Source of the DNA: an uncultured Ruminiclostridium sp.
GTDB lineage: Bacteria > Bacillota > Clostridia > Oscillospirales > Acutalibacteraceae
NCBI GenBank assembly: GCA_902490005.1
Contig: CABUCM010000050.1
Span: forward strand, 1 to 16,020
Reading direction: 5' to 3'
Length of the DNA: 16,020 nucleotides
Part shown: positions 1-7,420 of the stretch, piece by piece
Numbering within the stretch: the stretch's first letter is position 1
Layout of the letters: every line of letters begins with the position of its first letter
Notes under the pieces: generated by a model
The model's database searches: none
The model's input: only the letters and a program-made list of their open reading frames with translations
Told to the model about the DNA's origin: nothing
Program-made: the position numbers and the translations under genes

Positions 1-70
1 GTGACCGTATTGCCATGACAACAATACAGTGCCCCTTGAAGCTAATTTATGTTTTAAGCCTTATCAGGTA

Positions 71-826
71 TCACTTACAAATGGAAAAGCTTCCGTCCTC
101 CTCCATTTTCAGGGAAAAATCCGCAGGCCCGCTGCCCGCCAGGGTCCGCCGGACATTGACTCCATCGCCGGTCCGGTAAAAAGCCTCAGCCTCCTCCCGG
201 GTCAGTCCGCCCTGCATCTTCCTGCGAAGCAGCCGCTCCTTGAGGACGGTTTCCTCCGCTTGGATAAAAACGGTATAATCCGCCTTACTGGCAAGCCGCC
301 GCCAGCCGCCCTCCTGAAACAACAGCCAGTTCCCCTCTATGAGCACAATAGGGGCGGTCACCGGGACCTGGTCTTCTATCACATCGTGAAGGCGGCGGTC
401 ATAAACAGGCCACAGCGGATCGCCTCGGCGCAAAGCCTCCACCTTTTCCAAAAAATGCGGAACGTCATAGGTTTCCGGGCTGCCCTTCAGCTGCCGCATG
501 GGCAGAATCCGCCCATCTTCCAGGGCCACCGAATGGGTAAGAATATAGTCTTGGTGGAAATGAAATCCATCTAGGCCCACCGCCTGGACCGGCGTACAGG
601 AAAGCTCCTGGGAAAGCCGTGCCAGAAACGACGCCAGTGTGGATTTTCCCGTGGCGGGCGGCGCCGCCAGAAAAACCACCAGCCTTTCTCCCTTTGCTTT
701 CTGCATTTCGCTGAAGCCGCGGACCAGCGGCTTGAAAATTTCTTCTATGTTCTCCTGGGTATACCTCGCCCGCACGGGGAATCCATTCACCACAAATGAA
801 AATTCCTTCCAGGTTTTCACCGTCAT
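71..826 (-). CDS. P-loop nucleoside/nucleotide kinase-family protein
   Basis: A 251-residue predicted cytoplasmic kinase of the uridine kinase/pantothenate kinase-like P-loop group (YggC-like). Visible motifs are a P-loop at about 54-63 ending in ATGKST, LDGFHF at 85-90, KGSPETYD at 114-121 (compare the KG(S)PESYD stretch of this family), and the hydrophobic strand VLIEGNWLLF at 161-170 followed by a lid-like region with RLLRRK near 198-203. The usual first glycine of the Walker A motif appears to be alanine/proline (AAPPATGKST). The small-molecule substrate cannot be deduced. The frame can be opened to a TTG at 865, but no ribosome binding site precedes it. The ATG at 826 has AAAGGAG just upstream, though with short spacing (about 2 bases after GGAG). 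It follows a TetR-type gene on the same strand with 57 bases between, so co-transcription is likely. Family call is fairly sure; function is not. Confidence 0.8.
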   Translation of the reverse strand: MTVKTWKEFSFVVNGFPVRARYTQENIEEIFKPLVRGFSEMQKAKGERLVVFLAAPPATGKSTLASFLARLSQELSCTPVQAVGLDGFHFHQDYILTHSVALEDGRILPMRQLKGSPETYDVPHFLEKVEALRRGDPLWPVYDRRLHDVIEDQVPVTAPIVLIEGNWLLFQEGGWRRLASKADYTVFIQAEETVLKERLLRRKMQGGLTREEAEAFYRTGDGVNVRRTLAGSGPADFSLKMEEDGSFSICK

Positions 827-860
827 TTCTCCTTTGCCAGTATCTTTTAATAAAGCCTTG

Positions 861-893
861 CGCAAAAACAGGCGGCGGATCCGCTATTTTGCG
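861..893 (-). other. Inverted-repeat structure between TetR gene and kinase gene
   Basis: CGCAAAA and TTTTGCG form a 7-bp outer arm around the palindrome GCGGATCCGC, spanning the end of the TetR reading frame and the gap before the kinase. It could be an mRNA hairpin that tunes kinase expression or a weak terminator. There is no clean T-tract, so its role is inferred only. Confidence 0.25.
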
Positions 894-1516
894 GCTTTCC
901 TTTGATTGTGCCTAACAGGAGCCTCCTGTTGGGTTTCCAAAACGTTTGCCAAGTCGAAATGATTTTTAATAATATCGTTTACCATCTCCGCCATTTCCGC
1001 GGGAGATTTGGAAAGGTCGCTTTGAATCCACTCTCGGATAAACATGGCGGTGCCGGAAGCATAAAAAAATAAAATACTTCTGGTCCTTTCGCTCAGTTTG
1101 CCCTGAAATAGGGCGTTAACCTCTCTTAGCAGTATATTGGTATATTTTCTCAAGTATTGGGGATGGCTCCCGTCGCTGTAGGTCAGCCTGGTAATCGGCA
1201 GATAATCCAGGGTGATTTGAAAAGAAATCCGCAGAATATCAAGCACTAAGGTATCGTGATTTTTTCCTTTGGAGAAAAGTTCCCGCATGCATGTTTGATA
1301 TTCCGCAAACATCTCCTCTTCCACCCAGTTCAGCATATCCAAAAGATTATCGTAATGCAGGTAAAAAACGCAACGGGAAACACCGGCCCGCTCTGTCAGC
1401 TCTTTCACTGTAATCTCATTCACGGGCTTTTCATTCAGTAATTCAAGCAACGCCTTATTCAACCGTTGGTTGGTTTTCCTTTTCCGGGGCTCGTCATCTC
1501 GGGATGTGTGTTTCAT
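884..1516 (-). CDS. TetR/AcrR-family transcriptional regulator
   Basis: A 210-residue one-component DNA-binding repressor. After a basic N-terminus (RKRKTNQRLNKALLELL), residues about 15-60 form a TetR N-terminal helix-turn-helix domain. The core EITVKELTERAGVSRCVFYLHY (35-55) is close to the family pattern of a turn glycine and VSR..FY.HY. The rest is an alpha-helical ligand/dimer domain resembling the TetR C-terminal types found near Firmicutes transporters and kinases. The ATG is preceded by AGGAGG about 12-13 bases upstream, which is rather long; an in-frame TAA between the two rules out an earlier start. It lies upstream of and on the same strand as the kinase gene, which is its most likely partner or target, together with the membrane-protein gene further upstream. 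Effector unknown. Confidence 0.9.
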   Translation of the reverse strand: MKHTSRDDEPRKRKTNQRLNKALLELLNEKPVNEITVKELTERAGVSRCVFYLHYDNLLDMLNWVEEEMFAEYQTCMRELFSKGKNHDTLVLDILRISFQITLDYLPITRLTYSDGSHPQYLRKYTNILLREVNALFQGKLSERTRSILFFYASGTAMFIREWIQSDLSKSPAEMAEMVNDIIKNHFDLANVLETQQEAPVRHNQRKAAK

Positions 1517-1592
1517 TGCCGCTGTTTATCCTCCTATTATTGAAAAGCTTTAATAATTAACATATAGTTCTCCGCTTCGTGCTTTTCTTTTT

Positions 1593-1603
1593 ATTATATT
1601 ATA
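1593..1603 (-). promoter_or_regulatory. Candidate -10 region of the TetR gene promoter
   Basis: The 194-base AT-rich gap between the TetR gene and the membrane-protein gene holds two overlapping copies of TATAAT on the minus strand, about 77-87 bases before the TetR start. The best -35 at 17-bp spacing (TATACT, 1621-1626) is poor, so this is a tentative promoter. I see nothing else gene-like in this gap. Confidence 0.35.
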
Positions 1604-1632
1604 CATGATAAAGAAATTTAAGTATATATTAT

Positions 1633-1642
1633 TTTGCGCAAA
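1633..1642. promoter_or_regulatory. Palindrome TTTGCGCAAA, possible operator
   Basis: A perfect 10-bp palindrome lies just upstream of the candidate TetR promoter. Its position would suit an operator for the TetR protein, but it occurs once in the region I examined and is short, so the assignment is weak. Confidence 0.2.
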
Positions 1643-1710
1643 TATCCCCCGCTTGCTTCGTGTATCCTTACCATAATCCCCGCCGGACTGTTTCGGACCG
1701 TCATGGGCAG

Positions 1711-2700
1711 TCAATCGTCAAAATCCCGGGAAATCCTATCCACAATCGCTTCTTGGACGGCGGCAGGCTCCGCCGCCCTGCTTGGTTCTCTCTTTTCCAA
1801 AAACAAAATCCGGGCCAGCAGCATCAGGATAGAAGCCCCCGCAAGCACCTGCAGAGGGTAAAGAAGCACCGTCTCGGCGGGGATCAGCATGGCCAAAACC
1901 GTCATCGCGCCGGCAGGCGGCAAAAACCGGCCGAACCCGTGTACAAGAGCCAGCATACATACAGCCGCCGCAACGGCAGCCACCGTCAGCGGGAACCCCA
2001 GCCGCATGGTCAGCCCCCAGCGGCAGAAGGCGCCCGCCAAAGCGCACAGGGAAATCAAAAGCACGGTTTTCACTGGGGTTTGCCGGGCCTTGCAGCCGGG
2101 ATTGGAAAACTCGGTAAAGGCTACCAGCAAAGGCGGCGCTATGGCAAACCGGATGTCCGCTTTCATTGCCAGAAAAGCGAGCGCCCCCACACAGGCCGCC
2201 CGCACGGCGCCCCGGGCCAGTTCCCGGCTTCCCGGGCCAGGCGCCGGCACAAACGGCTCCTTTTGCCGCACGCCGGTTTGTTCCAGCAGAACCTGGAGCA
2301 GCAGAATGATCCCGGTGAGGCACACGGCGGCGATGGGATAAACCCAGCTTTCGGTTCCCAGCAGCACCGGCAGCACCATGGCGGAGATCATCGGCGCGAA
2401 GGTAGTGCCGGAATACAGGTAAATCATCTGGCATAAAAGAAACGCCGCCGTTATTTTCAGCCACAAAGGCGCGGGCAGAAGCCGCACGACCAGCACCCCG
2501 CCCACCGCGTTCAATCCGATGAAAAAAATCATGCGGAACCGGCTGGTCCTCCACGCCTGCTTAGGCGCCACCAAAGCGCCCACCGCCAAGGCGGTGATTT
2601 CAGGGAAAATAATCTCCTTTTCGCCCAGCAGCTCCGCCGCCCCCACCATCAAGGCCACCATCAAAACCGTGGCGGCGCCGGTTAAGGTTTTCTTTTTCAA
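1711..2700 (-). CDS. HPP-like polytopic membrane protein
   Basis: A 329-residue hydrophobic protein with about eight predicted membrane segments in two similar halves. The second half carries FLPPAGAMTVLAMLIP (about 259-274), resembling the PPAGA signature of HPP-family membrane proteins; the first half has the matching but diverged stretch SGTTFAPMISAMVLPVLLG. Each half begins with a similar element (IIFPEITALAVGALVAPKQAWRTS against FAIAPPLLVAFTEFSNPGCKARQT). The C-terminus is charged and cytoplasmic-looking. HPP proteins are poorly characterised; a plant member has been linked to nitrite transport. I prefer the TTG at 2700 as start because AAAGGAAAGG lies 8 bases upstream and a promoter with predicted +1 near 2740 leaves little leader for the ATGs at 2736 or 2751, which lack a clear ribosome binding site. 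The frame's furthest TTG (2775) lies inside a terminator. Transport substrate unknown. Confidence 0.7.
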   Translation of the reverse strand: MKKKTLTGAATVLMVALMVGAAELLGEKEIIFPEITALAVGALVAPKQAWRTSRFRMIFFIGLNAVGGVLVVRLLPAPLWLKITAAFLLCQMIYLYSGTTFAPMISAMVLPVLLGTESWVYPIAAVCLTGIILLLQVLLEQTGVRQKEPFVPAPGPGSRELARGAVRAACVGALAFLAMKADIRFAIAPPLLVAFTEFSNPGCKARQTPVKTVLLISLCALAGAFCRWGLTMRLGFPLTVAAVAAAVCMLALVHGFGRFLPPAGAMTVLAMLIPAETVLLYPLQVLAGASILMLLARILFLEKREPSRAAEPAAVQEAIVDRISRDFDD

Positions 2701-2746
2701 CGCAAGTACCTTTCCTTTTTCGCGAAAGCGCGTCATATTTTTCTTT

Positions 2747-2775
2747 ATCATAACAAAAAAAGAGGAGCGTTGCAA
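2747..2775 (-). promoter_or_regulatory. Promoter for the HPP-like gene
   Basis: On the minus strand TTGCAA (2770-2775), exactly 17 bases, then TATGAT (2747-2752). The -10 is extended by TGT immediately before it. Transcription would start near 2740, about 40 bases before the TTG start at 2700. The spacer includes the T-tract of the upstream operon's terminator. Confidence 0.5.
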
Positions 2776-2814
2776 CCAAAAGCCGTCGGCTTTGGAAGCA
2801 GGCTTCCTCTCTTT
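2755..2814 (-). terminator. Intrinsic terminator of the thiamine operon
   Basis: Directly behind the last stop codon of the thiamine operon, the minus strand reads AAAGAGAGGAAGC, an inner hairpin CCAAAGCC-GAC-GGCTTTTGG, then GCTCCTCTTTTTTT. The outer arms pair over about 8-10 bp with a one-base bulge and end in a run of seven T. This is a good rho-independent terminator for the six-gene transcript. Confidence 0.75.
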
Positions 2815-2816
2815 TC

Positions 2817-3323
2817 CTATTTTTTAGCAGCCGGTACATTCCCCCCGTGCAGCAGGGGATGGTCCAGATGAAGCTCCGGCGGCCCGGCGGAAAGCCCTTT
2901 GGGAGACGGGGGCGTTTCGTTTTCCTGTGTCCATTCCTCTGGCAGCAGCTGCCAGGCGCAGGCAATATCTCCCATTGGATTCCGCGCCTGGGCAAGGGCG
3001 CGCATTTGGCTGAACGCCGGCCCCACGATATGGCACCGGTAAGCCCAGGCTTGCCCGCGAAGGGAAATATCCCCTTGGCAGAGCCACACGGTAATTGGGC
3101 GGTCAAACCACAGGCTTCGCACCAGCCCCCGGCCCAGCCCGGTGTGCTCCCGGTCCAGGGACAGCATCAGCGACGCCCCATCCAGGCTGGTCAAGCTCTG
3201 GCAGAGAAAGGCGGGGCTTTCCTCTTCCCCGCCGGGCACCTGAAGCAGCTTGCGGCAGTTTTCCGCCACCAACAGCTTTACGGCTTTTTCCGGCAGCGGC
3301 GTTTGTTTCGGCAGTCTCAGCAT
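2817..3323 (-). CDS. Pyridoxamine 5'-phosphate oxidase-like (FMN split-barrel) protein
   Basis: A 168-residue cytoplasmic protein. The stretch VKLLVAENCRKLLQVP, then a strand with TSLDGASLMLSLDREHTGLGRGLVRSLWFDRPITVWL, then RGQAWAYRCHIVGPAFSQM resembles the strand order of small flavin-reductase-like split-barrel proteins of the pyridoxamine-phosphate-oxidase superfamily. The match is by pattern only, and the reaction is unknown. The ATG at 3323 follows the TGA of the radical SAM gene by a single base, with GGAAAGG about 11 bases upstream, so the two are translationally coupled and probably work together. The tail after about residue 125 (proline-rich, ending in NVPAAKK) has no recognisable domain. 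It is the last gene of the riboswitch-controlled thiamine transport operon. An earlier in-frame start would overlap the upstream gene and is not needed. Confidence 0.6.
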   Translation of the reverse strand: MLRLPKQTPLPEKAVKLLVAENCRKLLQVPGGEEESPAFLCQSLTSLDGASLMLSLDREHTGLGRGLVRSLWFDRPITVWLCQGDISLRGQAWAYRCHIVGPAFSQMRALAQARNPMGDIACAWQLLPEEWTQENETPPSPKGLSAGPPELHLDHPLLHGGNVPAAKK

Positions 3324-3324
3324 A

Positions 3325-4551
3325 TCAGTCCAACCTTTCCAAATCGCTGTCGGGATGGTTCCCGCAGCGTTTATAGTCGTCGTTGGTGGAAACCAGCCCA
3401 TAGGAGCGGCGGATCTCGTGAAGCCCTTTTGCCAGGCGGATATAATAATCCAGAGACGGCACCTGCCGGAACCCCAGCCGGGATGCCTTATGCGGGTGCC
3501 ACACCACGCTCAGGTAGCTGACGCCGTGGCGGGCAAAAAAGTCGCAGGCCTGAAAATTAGACGCCAGCGCCTCCGCCTCGGTGGAGAATCCGTGGGAGGC
3601 CGCCAGCTCCACCCCGCCGATGACCTGGGTGCAAACCTGGCCCTTGCCGAAAATTTCCACCGCGTCCAGGGTCCGGCGGACCCATTCCTTATGGCCGATC
3701 CACTTTTCCTTGCCGGGGCACAGCTCCCGGAAAATGGTTTCGTCCCACACCTCGATATTCGGACAGTAGGAGGTCACCCCGGTCTGGTCATAAATACGCT
3801 TCAGCTGCGCCTTGGGATAAGCCGGAGCCATCAGCTGGCTGGGAAACCGGCCGGAAAAATTGCGGCCGATGGCTTGTAATACCTGAATATACCGTTCCAC
3901 CTCCCTTTCAAAGGGAGGCTCCCCGCCAAAATCGCTGCCGCCGGAAAGATAAATCTCTGAAAACCTGCCCGGCTCCTGAATCGCCTCCCGGACAGTCTCA
4001 TAAATATCCTGGCAGTCCACCGGGCCCGAATTGCCGCTGGTGAAAAAAGCGCAAAAGTGGCATTGGTCCCCCTTTTCCCAAAACCGGCACCGCTGATAGG
4101 CGGTCAAAATCAGCTTCTGGGCACGAACGTCCGCCAATGCCTCCATGGGGGTGCCCCGGCTAGTCTTTTTCCCGAAGTAGCCGGGCCGGGGAACGAAATC
4201 CACCTCTTCCAAAACGTCTCCGTTTTCCTTCAGCAGGAAAACGCCCCGCTCCCGGTCATAATCGATATCATAGGGGTCGGCGAAGGCCTCCCCATAATTA
4301 ATGTAAACAAAGGTGCCGTCCCGCAGCAAAATCGGTCCCGGCATAGACTGCTCCGGGGTTCTTCCCTCAAAATGAATGCCAAAGGGCTCCGCCTTTCCAA
4401 AGGAGTAAAACGTGTCCTGAAGCCGCTCCAGCGCACCGGGGCTCAGCCGGGCCCCGTACCGGACCATGCTCAGCTTCAGCAGTACAAACGGCGACAGGTC
4501 CGAAAAATCGGCACAAGCCCGTTCCCATTCCCCTCGCTTGGTGATTCTCAT
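3325..4551 (-). CDS. Radical SAM enzyme of the thiamine-riboswitch operon
   Basis: A 408-residue predicted [4Fe-4S]/S-adenosylmethionine radical enzyme. The cluster motif is C155-x8-C164-x2-C167 in the context YQRCRFWEKGDQCHFCAF; the last CHFC with an aromatic residue fits radical SAM chemistry, but the eight-residue first spacing is wider than the classic CxxxCxxC. A GGSD motif (204-207) matches the glycine-rich strand after beta-2 that contacts methionine. TIM-barrel strands follow (NIEVWDETIF, CTQVIGGVELA, YLSVVWHPH). About 150 residues precede the cluster motif and may form a separate domain. The ATG has AAAGGAG seven bases upstream. It lies 19 bases behind ykoC and one base before the split-barrel gene, so it belongs to the TPP-controlled operon. 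A role in modifying or salvaging a thiamine-related compound is inferred from context alone; BioB/NifB-like distant relatives are also possible. Confidence 0.8.
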   Translation of the reverse strand: MRITKRGEWERACADFSDLSPFVLLKLSMVRYGARLSPGALERLQDTFYSFGKAEPFGIHFEGRTPEQSMPGPILLRDGTFVYINYGEAFADPYDIDYDRERGVFLLKENGDVLEEVDFVPRPGYFGKKTSRGTPMEALADVRAQKLILTAYQRCRFWEKGDQCHFCAFFTSGNSGPVDCQDIYETVREAIQEPGRFSEIYLSGGSDFGGEPPFEREVERYIQVLQAIGRNFSGRFPSQLMAPAYPKAQLKRIYDQTGVTSYCPNIEVWDETIFRELCPGKEKWIGHKEWVRRTLDAVEIFGKGQVCTQVIGGVELAASHGFSTEAEALASNFQACDFFARHGVSYLSVVWHPHKASRLGFRQVPSLDYYIRLAKGLHEIRRSYGLVSTNDDYKRCGNHPDSDLERLD

Positions 4552-4570
4552 AAATCCGCTCCTTTCCTGT

Positions 4571-5284
4571 TCACAGCAAAAACAGCCCGGCGGCTAAGGC
4601 GCCGTTGAGCCCGATCAAAAACACGATATCCACAGGCCGAAGCGGCACCCGGAAGGCCACCGCCCGGGGCTGCTTGCTTTCAAAGCCCCGGGACTCCATG
4701 GCCATGGCCAGGCTTTCAGAGCGTTCCAAGGTGTGAGCCAGCATGGGAAACAGCCGCTTTGTGGAAAACGGCCCCGCCTTCACCCCGCGTACGCGAAGGG
4801 CCGCCCCCACCACCTTATACTCCTCCCGGACCACCGGGAAAAAATGGTACGCCGCCAAAATACCGTAAGCAAATTTAGGCGGCAGGCGGAATTGCTGCAT
4901 CAGGCTCATTACCAAATCCATGGAATCGGTGGTAAACGCGAACAAAAGCCCCAGGCCTCCAAAGGCCAAAACCCGGGAGGAAAGCTGTGCGGCGGTGACC
5001 CAATTGGTGGCATACAAGGTCCGCTGGCCTATGGCGCTTACCTCCACCCCGTCCTGGCCGCCGCTGGAAAAAAACAGCCCGGCGGTGAACAATCCCGCCG
5101 CCGTCAGGACAAAGGGGATCAGCGTCAGGGAAAGCCTCTTCCGGTTCACCCCCGGGGTCAGATAGGTAATCAGCAGAGCCCCGGCGCACACCAGCAGATT
5201 CAGCTTCGTGTGAAATGTCACCGATAACAGTAGGGAGGCGACGATTAGCGTCAGCAGCTTATAGCCTGGATTCAGCTTTCTCAT
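4571..5284 (-). CDS. ykoC: ECF transporter T component (YkoC/CbiQ family), thiamine/HMP uptake
   Basis: A 237-residue integral membrane protein that forms the energy-coupling (T) subunit of an ECF-type importer, linking the two ATPase domains of YkoD to the substrate-binding membrane protein YkoE. Hydrophobic segments lie at about 10-45, 52-72, 100-118 and the C-terminus. The cytoplasmic coupling helices carry the two x-R-G signatures of the CbiQ family: RVRG (164-167) and ESRG (197-200, within SLAMAMESRGF). The ATG overlaps the stop of ykoD as ATGA, with a GGAGG-type site upstream; the longer reading frame starting from TTG at 5308 is unnecessary. Gene order F-E-D-C is the same as in the Bacillus subtilis ykoFEDC operon, which supports the symbol. 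Confidence 0.88.
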   Translation of the reverse strand: MRKLNPGYKLLTLIVASLLLSVTFHTKLNLLVCAGALLITYLTPGVNRKRLSLTLIPFVLTAAGLFTAGLFFSSGGQDGVEVSAIGQRTLYATNWVTAAQLSSRVLAFGGLGLLFAFTTDSMDLVMSLMQQFRLPPKFAYGILAAYHFFPVVREEYKVVGAALRVRGVKAGPFSTKRLFPMLAHTLERSESLAMAMESRGFESKQPRAVAFRVPLRPVDIVFLIGLNGALAAGLFLL

Positions 5285-6753
5285 ACGCCATCCCCCCCCT
5301 CCGTCCAATAAGCGTCCAGCCGCTGAGGAATCACCGGGGTAAGGACGCCGTTTTCAAGCAGTAAAATTTGATTGGCCCATGCCTTTGCCAGCGCCAGGTC
5401 GTGGGTGGCCATCACCACTGTCAGGCCCTGCCGCACCTTCCGCTCCAGCAGGTCTAAAATAAAGCGGGTGGACCGCTGGTCCTGGGCGTAGGTGGGCTCA
5501 TCCAACAGCAGCAGCGGGCGGTCCCCCGCCAGCATGGAAAGCAGGGCCAGCCGCCGCTGCTGTCCCTGGCTCAGCTCATAGGGGGATTTCTTTTTCCAGG
5601 GCAGCAGGCCGAATTCCTCCAGCAGGGCATCCACCCTGCTTTCCAGTTCTTTCCCCGGGGCGCTGGGATACGCCGCCCGCAGGGTGGCGAGAACCTCGTT
5701 TTCCACCGTCAGCGTCAAAAACTGAAACCGGGGGTTCTGGAACACCAGCCCGACCTTTCCGTTGACCTCCAGCTTACCTTTCCATCGTCCCGCTCCCGCC
5801 AGCGCGGTGAGAAGGGTTGTTTTCCCCGCCCCGTTGCCGCCGATCAGCGCGGTGACGCTGCCCTTTTCCAATTGGAAGGACAAATTTTTTATAAAGGGCT
5901 TTTTGCCGTGATATAGCGTGATCCCCTCCGCTTTGGCAATGAACTCCGGCGGCTGGGGAAGGCTCGGCGGCTTCCGCCCCGCGAGCCAGTGATCGTCTAA
6001 AAACAGGCCCAAGCGGGAAAATTCCTCCCGGTAATCGTCCAGCCTTTCCCCAGGAATGGATTTTTGGTCTAAGTCCCCTTCTTTGTCCATCAGCACCACC
6101 CGGGACAGGAACCCCCGCCACCACTGGGGCCTGTGGTCTACAACCAGCAGGGACAGCCCCTGGCGGTTCAGCTTTTCCAGCAGGCTGGAAAGCCGGGCGC
6201 AGGCCCCCGGGTCCAGGTTGGCGAAGGGTTCGTCCAAAATCAGCAGCTTCGCCCCGGTGGCCAGGGCGGTGGCCAGCGCCAGCTTCTGCTTGGTGCCTCC
6301 GGACAGGGTATAAATCGGCGCTTCCTCTACCGAGGCCAAGCCCACCAGATCCAGAAGCTCCTTCATCCGGGCCCGCAGATCGCCGGAATAATTGATGTTT
6401 TCCAACGCAAATAGAATTTCATGGTCCACCCGGCCCATACAAAATTGGTTATCCGGATTCTGAAACAGGATCGACGCTGTTTGGGATCTTTCCGCGGGGC
6501 CGTATTGGGCCAAGGGCTTGCCGCCCAGCAAAATTTCGCCCTCCAGCTCCCCGCCGTATTCCGGATAAAAGCCCGCCAGGCAGTAAGCCAAGGTGGATTT
6601 TCCGCAGCCGGAGGGCCCCATGAGAAGCACCGCCTCTCCCGGCGACACGGTGAGGGATAAATTAGAGAATACCGCCTGGCCCGCGGAATCATAGCGGAAC
6701 GTGAGCCCCCGGCAGGCCAGAACCGGCTCAGCCACGGGCGCGTCCCAGGGCAT
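5281..6753 (-). CDS. ykoD: ECF transporter double ATPase (YkoD), thiamine/HMP uptake
   Basis: A 490-residue fusion of two complete ABC ATPase domains, powering uptake of thiamine or hydroxymethylpyrimidine. Domain 1: Walker A GPSGCGKST (46-54), Q-loop FQNPDNQF (97-104), signature LSGGTKQ (150-156), Walker B LLILDEP (170-176), switch H207. Domain 2: Walker A GGNGAGKTT (305-313), Q-loop FQNPRFQF (338-345), signature LSQGQQR (394-400), Walker B LLLLDEP (414-420), switch H451. All catalytic motifs look intact; the second signature has SQG instead of SGG. A linker of about 50 residues (225-275) joins the domains. The ATG lies 26 bases inside ykoE with AAAGG close upstream; a GTG at 6735 is an alternative start. 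Its stop overlaps the start of ykoC, so translation is coupled along the operon. Confidence 0.92.
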   Translation of the reverse strand: MPWDAPVAEPVLACRGLTFRYDSAGQAVFSNLSLTVSPGEAVLLMGPSGCGKSTLAYCLAGFYPEYGGELEGEILLGGKPLAQYGPAERSQTASILFQNPDNQFCMGRVDHEILFALENINYSGDLRARMKELLDLVGLASVEEAPIYTLSGGTKQKLALATALATGAKLLILDEPFANLDPGACARLSSLLEKLNRQGLSLLVVDHRPQWWRGFLSRVVLMDKEGDLDQKSIPGERLDDYREEFSRLGLFLDDHWLAGRKPPSLPQPPEFIAKAEGITLYHGKKPFIKNLSFQLEKGSVTALIGGNGAGKTTLLTALAGAGRWKGKLEVNGKVGLVFQNPRFQFLTLTVENEVLATLRAAYPSAPGKELESRVDALLEEFGLLPWKKKSPYELSQGQQRRLALLSMLAGDRPLLLLDEPTYAQDQRSTRFILDLLERKVRQGLTVVMATHDLALAKAWANQILLLENGVLTPVIPQRLDAYWTEGGDGV

Positions 6754-7321
6754 AGCCTTTCAGCAGGCCGGTTTTTGCAAGGCCGTCCCCAATGGCCTTG
6801 GTAACCAGGCCCGAGAAAATCAGGGTGCTGACCAAACGGATCAGGAACATGACGGCCAGCAGCGGTACCGCGAACTTTCCATAGCCAGAGCGGACAAAGC
6901 TCCACAAAAAGCTGGTGACGCAGCAGGCAGCCGCGGCGAAATAAACCATTTTCGTGTCAAATTTCCGGTAGCGGCCCAAGGCGAAAACGATCTCGCCGCC
7001 GGCGCCCTGAACGATGCCCGCCACGATTACCATGGGGCCGTACATGTTGCCCAGGAGCACTTCAATCAAGGCGGCAAGTACCTCGGCGATGATGCACACG
7101 CCGGGCTTTTGGAGAATATAGGCCGCCAGAATCGCCGCCATAAACCACACACCGAAAATAATTTCGTTGGCCAAAGGCGCCAAGCCTACCGGCGTCAGCA
7201 GGGTGCTGAGAAAAGACGCTAGATACACGCCTCCCAGGTAAACCACGCCGAAAACGATGCAAATCATCGCTACCAAAATAATTTCCTTCAGCTTCCAGAC
7301 ATATTCTTTTTTTTCATTCAT
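6728..7321 (-). CDS. ykoE: ECF transporter substrate-binding membrane component (YkoE family)
   Basis: A 197-residue membrane protein, the S component that gives a thiamine/hydroxymethylpyrimidine ECF importer its specificity. After a short charged N-terminus (MNEKKEYVWKLKE), five to six hydrophobic segments follow. YkoE-like features are LANEIIFGVWFMAAILAAYI in the middle and VQGAGGEIVFALGRYRKFD, a loop typical of this family. Length is close to that usual for YkoE (about 200). The ATG has AAAGGAAG about 9 bases upstream. A 99-base gap separates it from ykoF, without a terminator-like structure, so both are probably on one transcript. The 3' end overlaps the ykoD start by 26 bases. Confidence 0.88.
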   Translation of the reverse strand: MNEKKEYVWKLKEIILVAMICIVFGVVYLGGVYLASFLSTLLTPVGLAPLANEIIFGVWFMAAILAAYILQKPGVCIIAEVLAALIEVLLGNMYGPMVIVAGIVQGAGGEIVFALGRYRKFDTKMVYFAAAACCVTSFLWSFVRSGYGKFAVPLLAVMFLIRLVSTLIFSGLVTKAIGDGLAKTGLLKGYALGRARG

Positions 7322-7420
7322 CTTCTATTTCTTCCTTTCACTCTTTTTCAGCCCGCGGCTTTCATAATCCCAATGATTGCTTTTATTTTTCCTTTCTCCC
7401 CGCTTTTTGCCGGCTGGCTT

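Noticed and set aside
7..27. Inverted repeat GTATTG/CAATAC at the left edge, as terminator of the kinase gene
   Set aside because: Only 6 bp of stem, a 9-base loop and no T-tract on either strand; I see no supported feature in 1-70.
1660..2436. A 258-codon plus-strand open frame across the HPP-like gene
   Set aside because: Its product is rich in Arg, Gln, Gly and His with no hydrophobic core or motif, and the minus strand encodes a convincing membrane protein.
2701..2775. Extended N-terminus (TTG at 2775 or ATG at 2751/2736) for the HPP-like protein
   Set aside because: The 2775 start lies inside the upstream terminator, and the others lie at or before the predicted transcription start and lack a ribosome binding site; the TTG at 2700 has a good one. 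ATG 2736 remains the next best choice.
2847..3521. A 224-codon plus-strand open frame over the split-barrel and radical SAM genes
   Set aside because: It crosses two coupled minus-strand genes and shows no family features or ribosome binding site of note.
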